Assembly (NCBI GenBank): GCA_003671195.1
Contig: QWPJ01000036.1
Location: 1 to 58,001, forward strand
DNA length: 58,001 nucleotides
Source of the DNA: Planctomycetota bacterium
GTDB lineage: Bacteria; Planctomycetota; Planctomycetia; Pirellulales; Pirellulaceae
Direction: 5' to 3'
Made by a program: the position numbers and the translations under genes
Shown here: positions 51,536-58,001 of the stretch, piece by piece
Layout of the letters: every line of letters begins with the position of its first letter
Numbering within the stretch: the stretch's first letter is position 1
The notes under the pieces: model-generated
Database searches by the model: none
What the model saw: only the letters and a program-made list of their open reading frames with translations
What the model was told of the DNA's origin: nothing

Positions 51536-52729
51536 ATGACCAATGGACCTCTCGATCGAAAACTGAACATGGGGCTTGTAGGGGGGGGACCGGGATCGTT
51601 TATCGGCAAGGTCCATTCGATTGCGGCTTGTTTGGACAATCGAGCCACGGTCGTCGCGGGAGCTTTTTCGAGCAATGCAGAGCGTTCCTTGCAGGCGGCC
51701 CCTGACTATGACGTTTGCAAAACGAGGGCTTACGCATCCTATGCGGCGATGTTTGCCCAAGAAGCCAAGAAGCCCTTGGGCGAGCGGGTCGATTTCGTAT
51801 CGGTGACGACACCCAACTCGACGCATTTTGAGGTGGCCAAAGCGGCCTTGGAAGCGGGCTTCCACGTCGTGTGCGACAAGCCGATGACGTTTGATTTAGC
51901 ACAAGCCGAAGAGCTTGCGGCGATTGTCGACAAGTCCAAGACGGTCTTTGCATTGACCCACAACTACACGGGGTATCCGCTGGTTCGCCAAGCGCGCGAG
52001 ATGATTCTCGGTGGAGAATTGGGTGAGATTCAGGCGGTACGTTCCAACTACATCCAGGGTTGGTTGAGGACCAAGCTTGAGGATTCCGACCAGAAGCAAG
52101 CCGCATGGAGGACCGATCCGAGCAAGAGTGGAGCGGCCGGATGTTTCGGCGACATCGCCACGCATGCTTACAATTTGGGTCGTTACATGACGGGACTTTT
52201 GCCCTCGGAGATCAGTTGCCATTTGAAGGCGTTTGAGCCTGGCCGCAAGCTTGACGATTACGGCACAGCGATCGTCCGCTATCAGAACGGCGGGCTTGGG
52301 ACCGTTACGGCTAGCCAGATCAGTCATGGTCGCGAGAACGATCTATCGATCGAGATCGATGGGACCAAGGGCGCTTTGTCTTGGCGTCAGGAGGAGCCGA
52401 ACGTGATGGTCGTTCGGCAGAACGGCCAACCGCATCGCCTATACACACGCGACCCGAATGCACCGTATATGAATGCAAGTGGTCGGGGAGCTTGCCGCTT
52501 GCCAAGTGGCCACCCCGAGGCGTTTTTCGAGGCGTTCGCCAACATTTACTGTTCGGCATACGACGCGATGATCGCCGTGGCTCAGGGTGAGTCGATCGAG
52601 CGAGTCAACACGGTCTATCCGAACGTGCATGATGGGGTCGAGGGAATGTTTTTCATCCAGCAGTGCGTGGCCAGTTCGGCACAGAATGGGGCTTGGGTGC
52701 CGATGAGTCACCCGCGGGCCCGAAGTTGA
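51536..52729 (+). CDS. Gfo/Idh/MocA family oxidoreductase
   Basis: 397 residues from the ATG at 51536, with GGAG upstream; the longer frame from 51437 would add a hydrophobic 33-residue head of doubtful relevance. N-terminal NAD(P)-binding motif LNMGLVGGGPGSFIGKVH, then FVSVTTPNSTHFEVAKAALEAGFHVVCDKPM with the catalytic-type Lys-Pro (EKP-like, here DKP). The C-terminal half includes RTDPSKSGAAGCFGDIATHAYNLGRYMTG, with the His that often serves as acid/base. Typical sugar-linked dehydrogenase of this family; precise substrate unknown. Confidence 0.92.
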   Translation: MTNGPLDRKLNMGLVGGGPGSFIGKVHSIAACLDNRATVVAGAFSSNAERSLQAAPDYDVCKTRAYASYAAMFAQEAKKPLGERVDFVSVTTPNSTHFEVAKAALEAGFHVVCDKPMTFDLAQAEELAAIVDKSKTVFALTHNYTGYPLVRQAREMILGGELGEIQAVRSNYIQGWLRTKLEDSDQKQAAWRTDPSKSGAAGCFGDIATHAYNLGRYMTGLLPSEISCHLKAFEPGRKLDDYGTAIVRYQNGGLGTVTASQISHGRENDLSIEIDGTKGALSWRQEEPNVMVVRQNGQPHRLYTRDPNAPYMNASGRGACRLPSGHPEAFFEAFANIYCSAYDAMIAVAQGESIERVNTVYPNVHDGVEGMFFIQQCVASSAQNGAWVPMSHPRARS

Positions 52730-52773
52730 TATTTGCCTCGGCGAGCGAATTTTTTCCATGAAGTGGGAGCAAG

Positions 52774-54150
52774 ATGGTGGTATCAAAACGAATTGCGGCG
52801 TTTTTATCGGTCGGTTCGTTAGGGCTGGCCATCTTGAGTGCTGCCCAAGCCCAGGATCGTTGGCCGCAGTTTCGCGGATCGCAGTCTCGGGGGATATCCA
52901 CCGAGGCAGTCGTCAATGCGGGGGCGGCACTGGATAGCAGGTTGCCCGACAAGTGGTCTTCGACGAGCAATGTGGTTTGGAAGAAGGATGTTGCTGGTCG
53001 TGGTTGGTCATCGCCGGTGGTTTGGGACGATAAGGTGTTCTTGACGACGGTGATCAGTTCGGAGGCTTACGAGCCGGCCAAAAAGGGGCTTTACTTTGGC
53101 GGCGAGCGTAAGGCTCCGGAATCGGAGCACCAGTGGAAGGTTCTATGCTTGGACTTAAAGACCGGAGAGACACTTTGGGAAAAGCAAGTCCACCAGGGAG
53201 TGCCCAAGAGTTCGATCCACATCAAAAGCAGTTTTGCGTCGGAGACACCCGTGACCGACGGCGAGCGGATTTATTGTTGCTTTGGTAGCTTGGGGATTTT
53301 CTGTTTGGACTTCGATGGCAACGAGATTTGGCGATCGGAGCTTGAAGCATTGCCGACGCGTTTGGGATGGGGGGCGGCCGCATCGCCGGTATTGCATCAG
53401 GGGCGACTGTACTTTTGCAACGACAACGAGCGAGCCTCGTACCTAGCTTGTTTGGATGCAGCCACGGGCAAGGAGATCTGGAAGGTTGAGCGAGAGGAGA
53501 AGAGCAATTGGTCGACTCCATTTATTTGGAAAAACGCAAGTCGAACTGAAATTGTCACGGCGGGCACGTCTCAGGTGCGTTCCTACGATTTGGATGGGAA
53601 ATTGCTTTGGTCTTTGAAAGGGATGTCAAGCATCACGATTGCGACACCTTACGAGGCCGAGGGTTTGCTCTATGTGACCTCGGGTTACGTCGCCGACCAG
53701 ACGAGACCAATTTATGCGATTAAGCCTGGTGCGAGCGGCGACATCAGCTTGGCCGAGGGTTCGACCTCCTCGGAGTCGATCGCATGGAGTGTTCCCAAAG
53801 GGGCTCCTTACAACCCATCGACGCTGGTGTATCACGGCCGCATGTATGTTCTTTACGATGCGGGCTTATTCGCCTGTTTCGATTCGGCGACGGGCAAGGA
53901 GATTTACAGTCGGCAACGGATCCCCAATGGACGGGCATTTACCTCTTCGCCGTGGGCTTATGGGGACAAGATTTTCTGCCTAAACGAAGAAGGCCAAACG
54001 TTTGTGATTCAAGCTGGGGATGAGTTCAAGATCCTCCACACCAATGAATTCGAGAGCGACGACATGGGAATGGCCAGTCCAGCGATTTTGAGGGATCGGG
54101 TTTTGATCCGGACCGCAACGCGGATTTACTGCATTGCCAAGCCGCTTTAG
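52774..54150 (+). CDS. Secreted PQQ-type beta-propeller protein (second copy)
   Basis: 458 residues; GGGAGC precedes the ATG at 52774. Signal peptide (FLSVGSLGLAILSAAQAQ), then RWPQFRGSQSRGIS and VWKKDVAGRGWSSPVVWDDKVFLTT, closely parallel to the propeller at 29221. Blades with CLDLKTGETLWEKQV, CLDFDGNEIWRSE, CLDAATGKEIWKVER and a final CFDSATGKEIYSRQR follow. No dehydrogenase residues evident. Its role is unknown, though such proteins are frequent in planctomycetes, and the similarity to the 29221 gene suggests shared ancestry. Confidence 0.87.
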   Translation: MVVSKRIAAFLSVGSLGLAILSAAQAQDRWPQFRGSQSRGISTEAVVNAGAALDSRLPDKWSSTSNVVWKKDVAGRGWSSPVVWDDKVFLTTVISSEAYEPAKKGLYFGGERKAPESEHQWKVLCLDLKTGETLWEKQVHQGVPKSSIHIKSSFASETPVTDGERIYCCFGSLGIFCLDFDGNEIWRSELEALPTRLGWGAAASPVLHQGRLYFCNDNERASYLACLDAATGKEIWKVEREEKSNWSTPFIWKNASRTEIVTAGTSQVRSYDLDGKLLWSLKGMSSITIATPYEAEGLLYVTSGYVADQTRPIYAIKPGASGDISLAEGSTSSESIAWSVPKGAPYNPSTLVYHGRMYVLYDAGLFACFDSATGKEIYSRQRIPNGRAFTSSPWAYGDKIFCLNEEGQTFVIQAGDEFKILHTNEFESDDMGMASPAILRDRVLIRTATRIYCIAKPL

Positions 54151-54260
54151 GCTTTTCGCAAAATCAAAAATGGCATCGGATCGTGTATAGTAGATAGAGT
54201 GTTTGGGCAGCAGTTGAGGGAATTCAGGTGATTTCGAGGCGCCGCTAGCGCAGGTCTTTC

Positions 54261-56555
54261 ATGACTGAAAATCCATCCGAAGATGAGTTGACCGAGGAAT
54301 TCGACGAGATTCTGCTCGGGTTTTTGCGCGAGCATGATGCCAAGAAGGTCGTAGACCGCGAAGAGTTTTTGCAGCAACACCCACAGTTTCGCGATCGGTT
54401 GGCCCAATTGCTTGAAACGGCCGATTGGATCGAGAAGATGGCTGGCCCGACCTTGGCAGAAATCGCCGACCAGGATACGTCCAGAGTCGGATCGATCGCC
54501 GGTGAACCGATCGGGTCTGCAGAAGTGGTGGATGCTTCGGAAGTGGTGAATCAAGGGCAAGACCTATACGACCCGAACGCCGCGACGATCGACGCGCCCG
54601 CGAGGCCTCGTCGGATGCTCAGCCAGGATGTCGACTTCAGCCTTTCGGAGTTTACTGGATCGGGGGGGAAGATTTCCGAATTTCCCTCGCTCGAGAACAG
54701 CCAAGCCGCCCTGCCATGCCGTTTTGGAGACTATATCCTTCAGCGTGTCTTGGGCCGTGGAGGGATGGGGGTGGTGTACCTGGCGACTCAAACCGCGTTA
54801 AACCGCGAAGTGGCCGTCAAGATGATACGGTCTGGGGCGTTGGCCAGCGACGACGAGGTCGACCGGTTTTACCGCGAGGCCCGAAGCGTCGCGAAGTTAA
54901 CGCACCCGAGTATTGTGACAATCTACCATTGCGGTGAGAGCAACGGCCATCACTACTTCTCGATGGACTATATCCCAGGAACGGACTTGTCGAAAATCCT
55001 TGTCGAAGGACCGCTCGAGACCAAGCGTGCAGTCAAGTATGTCATGGATGTGGCCAGGGCCATCCATTACGCGCATTCCTTCGGGGTGGTCCACCGGGAC
55101 CTTAAGCCTGCGAATGTTCTGATCGATGAGAGCGATCACGTCGTGATCACCGACTTTGGGCTAGCTAAGCAGATGGGTGCCGAACAAGGTTTGACGGCCA
55201 CTGGGGCGACGATTGGAACGCCGAGCTACATGTCGCCCGAGCAGGCGGCAGGAAAGAGCGAGGCCCAAGGGATTGCGACCGATGTGTATGCCATGGGGGC
55301 GATTCTTTTTGCATTGCTCACTGGCAAGCCCCCGTTTCAGGCCGAATCGGTGATGCAGACGATTATGCTGGTAATCAATAGGCCTGCGCCTCAGGTCCGG
55401 CAACAGCAGGCCAACATCCATGTCGATCTTGAGACGATCGTCGGCAAGTGTCTTGAAAAGCAACCTCACCTGCGTTACGAATCCGCGGCTCATCTTGCAG
55501 ACGACTTGGAACGATTCCTCAACGGGCATCCCATCGAAGCCAAACCCCCAACGCTGATGCGGCGGGCCCGTTTTTGGATAGAGAACATCCCGATTGTCGC
55601 TGCTCTGACCGGAGGGCGACAGGTCGAGCCGAGCCGCTCTCAGCGATGGGCGCAGAACCTGTTCCTTGCAATCGCTGCTGGCATATTGGCCATCGGTCTG
55701 CTGGGAAATTCCCTATGGGATCAGTTCCGCAATTCGAGCCTTCCGAATCGAATCACCATCGCATCGGGATCCCCCGGAGGGATGTACTACGATTTGGCGG
55801 GTAAAATCTCCGATCGGATGCGGACTGGCAATGGGCGGCAACCGACCGTGACGGCCACGGGTGGTTCGGTTGAAAACCTCAAGCAGTTGCTCGACAAGCA
55901 TGCCGATGTCGCATTGATGCAAGAATCAACGGTTCGTACCGATCAGGTCGCCGTCGTGGCCCCTTTGTTCTTTGAGCCGATCCACATCTTGATCCCCCGT
56001 GGTACCGAGATTTCCAAGGTCACCGACTTGAAGGGTCAATCGGTGGTCCTGGGGAGCAAGGATTCCGGAACGCGTCAGGCGTCCTTGAAGCTACTGAAGT
56101 ATTTTGGCATGAGCGAGAAGGACCTTGATATCGTCGATAGCGATTGGAATACCGTTGGGGTCCGAGAGCGCCGATTGCCGATGTTTGCGGTGATCAAGGC
56201 CGAGCAACCTGGATTTTCGGAGTTGATTACCTCTGGGGAGTATCGATTGCTCTCGATCGCCGATGCACCCAACATGACACTTGCCGAGCCCATGTTTCGG
56301 CTGTACCAATTTCCAGCAGGCGCGTACCGAGGGAGTCTCGAGGCTCCGGTCACTTCGCTTGCCACAGCCGCCTTGATGGTGGTCCGGCGCGACGCCCCTT
56401 CACGATTGGTCGAGGAGTGCCTCAAGGCACTCTATGAGACCCAAGGGTTGACCGATGGGCTGATCGCCAAAGAGATGGCCGCCGAATGGCAAGGGTTACC
56501 TTACCATCCTGCGGCCCGCAGATATTTCGAAGAGGTCGCCAAGCGGGTCGACTAG
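54261..56555 (+). CDS. Transmembrane Ser/Thr kinase with C-terminal TAXI-type solute-binding domain
   Basis: 764 residues. N-terminal acidic region of about 150 residues with short helices. Kinase domain about 155-425, all key residues present: GRGGMG loop (about 166), Lys in VAVKMI (187), HRDLKPAN with Asp (280), DFG (298) and GTPSYMSPEQ. One membrane helix lies near 460-485 (LFLAIAAGILAIGLLG). The periplasmic part from 497 to the end reads as a TAXI/TRAP-type solute-binding domain: TIASGSPGGMYYDLAGKISDRM, TATGGSVENLKQLLDKHADVALMQEST, VTDLKGQSVVLGSKDSGTRQAS. Thus an outside ligand-binding domain is joined to an inside kinase. Its stop overlaps the HTH-REC gene by four bases (tail to tail). 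Confidence 0.88.
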   Translation: MTENPSEDELTEEFDEILLGFLREHDAKKVVDREEFLQQHPQFRDRLAQLLETADWIEKMAGPTLAEIADQDTSRVGSIAGEPIGSAEVVDASEVVNQGQDLYDPNAATIDAPARPRRMLSQDVDFSLSEFTGSGGKISEFPSLENSQAALPCRFGDYILQRVLGRGGMGVVYLATQTALNREVAVKMIRSGALASDDEVDRFYREARSVAKLTHPSIVTIYHCGESNGHHYFSMDYIPGTDLSKILVEGPLETKRAVKYVMDVARAIHYAHSFGVVHRDLKPANVLIDESDHVVITDFGLAKQMGAEQGLTATGATIGTPSYMSPEQAAGKSEAQGIATDVYAMGAILFALLTGKPPFQAESVMQTIMLVINRPAPQVRQQQANIHVDLETIVGKCLEKQPHLRYESAAHLADDLERFLNGHPIEAKPPTLMRRARFWIENIPIVAALTGGRQVEPSRSQRWAQNLFLAIAAGILAIGLLGNSLWDQFRNSSLPNRITIASGSPGGMYYDLAGKISDRMRTGNGRQPTVTATGGSVENLKQLLDKHADVALMQESTVRTDQVAVVAPLFFEPIHILIPRGTEISKVTDLKGQSVVLGSKDSGTRQASLKLLKYFGMSEKDLDIVDSDWNTVGVRERRLPMFAVIKAEQPGFSELITSGEYRLLSIADAPNMTLAEPMFRLYQFPAGAYRGSLEAPVTSLATAALMVVRRDAPSRLVEECLKALYETQGLTDGLIAKEMAAEWQGLPYHPAARRYFEEVAKRVD

Positions 56556-57145
56556 ACCAAAGCGACAGGCCGATCGACTTCAAGTTGATCGCAAACCCTC
56601 TCGATGAGTTGATCGATGGTGAAGGGTTTTTGCATGAAGTCGTTGGCGCCGGCGGAACGAAGATCGGCGATCTTGTCTGCCTCGACCATCCCTGAGATGC
56701 ACAGGATCTTGACGGTGTCCATGGTGCGATCCGAGCGGACGCGTTGGCAGACTTCGCGGCCATTGATGTCCGGCAGCATGACATCCAAGACCACCAAGTC
56801 GGGGCGAAATTCCTTGACTTGCATTCCGGCGTCGAAACCGTTATTTGCAGTGCGGATTTCGAATCGCCCATCGCGTTCGAAGCCGTCGCGCATCAGATCG
56901 ACCAAGTCCTGATCGTCATCGACGATTAGGAGTTTCTTTCGGCCGCTTTCTAAGGCGTCCGTTGGGATCCCATTGTCTTTCATAAAGACAAAGAGGTGGT
57001 CGCGAGGGATCCGACGGAATCGGCTTCCCGGTACGCGAAATCCTTTTAATGTTCCGTTGTCAAAGCAACGGATGATTGTTTGTTGGCTGACTTTGCAAAT
57101 CTTTGCAGCCTCGCCGGTCGTAAAGACTGTTTTCGTAGTGGACAT
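56552..57145 (-). CDS. Hybrid regulator: excisionase/MerR-like HTH plus response-regulator receiver
   Basis: 197 residues from the ATG at 57145 (TTG at 57154 possible). N-terminal helix-turn-helix of the excisionase/MerR type: FTTGEAAKICKVSQQTIIRCFDNGTLKGFRVPG, ending RRIPRDHLFVFM. Then a receiver (REC) domain from about 75: KKLLIVDDDQDLVDLM with the acidic pair, phospho-acceptor Asp in LVVLDVMLPD, and MQKPF with the conserved Lys. Domain order HTH-REC is the reverse of usual response regulators. No histidine kinase is adjacent, while the Ser/Thr kinase is convergent and overlaps by four bases. Target DNA unknown. Confidence 0.88.
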   Translation of the reverse strand: MSTTKTVFTTGEAAKICKVSQQTIIRCFDNGTLKGFRVPGSRFRRIPRDHLFVFMKDNGIPTDALESGRKKLLIVDDDQDLVDLMRDGFERDGRFEIRTANNGFDAGMQVKEFRPDLVVLDVMLPDINGREVCQRVRSDRTMDTVKILCISGMVEADKIADLRSAGANDFMQKPFTIDQLIERVCDQLEVDRPVALV

Positions 57146-57373
57146 GGAACTCAACCATCCTTGTTGAACGCACTCAACCTAAATCCGCTTGGCAGGTCTA
57201 TCCTGTAACGCTGACCAAGCTCGCCGGAATTACCGAACTTGCCCTGGCCTGCCCCGGAGAATAGCCAACCGAAGGAAGCCAGGTCAAGACGGATTCAAGA
57301 CAAGTAGATCAAACAGTTTCCGAAGGATAGGGAGTTCCCAAAGATGGGGACCGTGGGGGAACTAGACCCAAGC

Positions 57374-57724
57374 TCACTGTCCGACGACCTGGAGCTTTCC
57401 ATGGTCGTCGCAGTGGCCATTGTGCTGGTGGTGCAAGTGGCCATCGACAAGGTAATCGACATGGTCGCCGTGAGGGACCGCAGGATGTCCGCAACCCGGG
57501 CCGTGCACATGATCGGCCGGGTGGGCCGAGCAGACATGTCCGCCGGTGCAGGAGGCTGGGTTATGAGTCGAGACCTCCAGGACATGCTCTTCGATCACTC
57601 CGTCGAGGGTCGGGTGATGCAAGTGTCCATCGTGGAGATAGTCGATGTGTCCATTATGTTCGACTGCTGTATGCCCGCAATCTTTTCCGTGGACATGGTC
57701 ATGGTTTTCGTGGTGGTGTGACAT
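57374..57724 (-). CDS. Histidine-rich metal-binding protein (two His repeats)
   Basis: 116 residues, ATG at 57724. Two similar blocks, DHVHGKDCGHTAVEHNGHID and DHVHGPGCGHPAVPHGDHVD, each continue into YLxDGHLHH and are joined by EEHVLEVSTHNPASC. About a quarter of the residues are His, with Cys, Asp and Glu in between; Zn, Ni or Cu binding is likely. It is cytoplasmic by appearance (no signal peptide). The gene upstream is an ArsR-type repressor, which fits a metal-controlled pair. Family name not known to me beyond this pattern. Confidence 0.8.
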   Translation of the reverse strand: MSHHHENHDHVHGKDCGHTAVEHNGHIDYLHDGHLHHPTLDGVIEEHVLEVSTHNPASCTGGHVCSAHPADHVHGPGCGHPAVPHGDHVDYLVDGHLHHQHNGHCDDHGKLQVVGQ

Positions 57725-57783
57725 TTTCAGATCTCTCAAATTCTTTCTTCAAGGAAAAAACAAAGGGGAAAACAAGGTGGGCG

Positions 57784-58001
57784 TTACGTAGGCGGGCAAA
57801 CCGTGCAGTCGGTCTCACTGCCGTGAGCCAGACCGTTTTCGATCAACGAAGCGATGTGGTTGTCGGCAAGCGAGTAGTAAATGTGCTTACCCTGGCGACG
57901 GGTGCTCACGAGCCTCTCGGCGCGTAGGAGCTTCAGACGCTGGGAAATCGCTGGCAGGTTGTCCGATAGACGGCCGGTGAGTTCCGTAACGCACATTTCC
58001 C
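57784..58001 (-). CDS. ArsR/SmtB family metalloregulator, 5' end outside window
   Basis: At least 71 residues are visible and the frame remains open to the window edge. The core winged-helix reads EMCVTELTGRLSDNLPAISQRLKLLRAERLV then RRQGKHIYYSLADNHIASLI, as in ArsR/SmtB repressors. The one Cys in EMCVTEL stands where family members often have CVCDL; further possible ligands are in the tail DCTVC. It presumably represses a metal-related promoter; it lies 60 bases upstream of the His-rich gene on the same strand and is likely co-transcribed with it. Confidence 0.88.
   Translation of the reverse strand, partial: EMCVTELTGRLSDNLPAISQRLKLLRAERLVSTRRQGKHIYYSLADNHIASLIENGLAHGSETDCTVCPPT

Overview
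The window looks like a chromosomal stretch of a planctomycete, most likely of the Pirellulaceae type. The basis is gene content: a BBP7-type barrel protein, a PSD1-type (DUF1587/1592/1588/1585) cytochrome protein paired with a DUF1552 protein, a prepilin-like DUF1559 protein, a sulfatase, PQQ-type propellers, HEAT-repeat and SH3 secreted proteins, and a membrane Ser/Thr kinase. I see no rRNA, tRNA, CRISPR array or intact transposase. About 41 protein genes are supported; the last one runs off the right edge.

Layout. 1-514: a 67-bp tandem repeat and no gene. 0.5-7.4 kb: BBP7 protein, pterin dehydratase (minus), the overlapping DUF1592/DUF1552 pair, and an acyltransferase-3 membrane protein. 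7.4-15.8 kb (minus): cmk, a PlsC-type acyltransferase, then a large membrane protein, ABC ATPase, double ABC-2 permease and HEAT protein, which resembles a Gld-like export module. 16-18 kb: SppA, closed by a clear bidirectional terminator against a DUF1559/lipoprotein pair. 20.2-24.6 kb (minus): secreted repeat protein, ExbB, ExbD and an alpha-toroid membrane protein, a compact operon that looks like an ion-driven envelope machine. 24.6-25.2 kb: hairpin-rich intergenic DNA. 25.2-34.4 kb (plus): MscK-like channel, PQQ propeller, aldehyde dehydrogenase, CrtN/CrtP-like desaturase/oxidase and a second acyltransferase. The last three fit the tail of a C30 carotenoid (staphyloxanthin-like) pathway. 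34.45-34.65 kb: a gutted four-helix-bundle gene between inverted repeats. 34.7-37.4 kb (minus): SH3 protein full of in-frame repeats plus a small membrane protein. 37.7-44.7 kb (plus): MFS transporter, then three trypsin-fold PDZ proteins in tandem, of which only the first keeps a His/Asp/Ser triad. 44.7-54.1 kb: rsmG, NHL propeller, sulfatase, moeA, lipase-like hydrolase, Gfo/Idh/MocA oxidoreductase and a second PQQ propeller. 54.2-58 kb: a Ser/Thr kinase fused through one membrane segment to a TAXI-type solute-binding domain, convergent with an HTH-REC regulator. The window ends with a His-rich metal-binding protein and an ArsR-type repressor.

Most noteworthy: the protease/pseudoprotease operon (39.4-44.4 kb), the kinase-TAXI receptor with its overlapping HTH-REC neighbour (54.3-57.1 kb), the repeat protein-ExbB-ExbD-toroid operon (20.2-24.6 kb), the carotenoid trio (30.5-34.4 kb) and the decayed four-helix cassette (34.45-34.65 kb). 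All assignments come from reading motifs and gene order; no database search was run.
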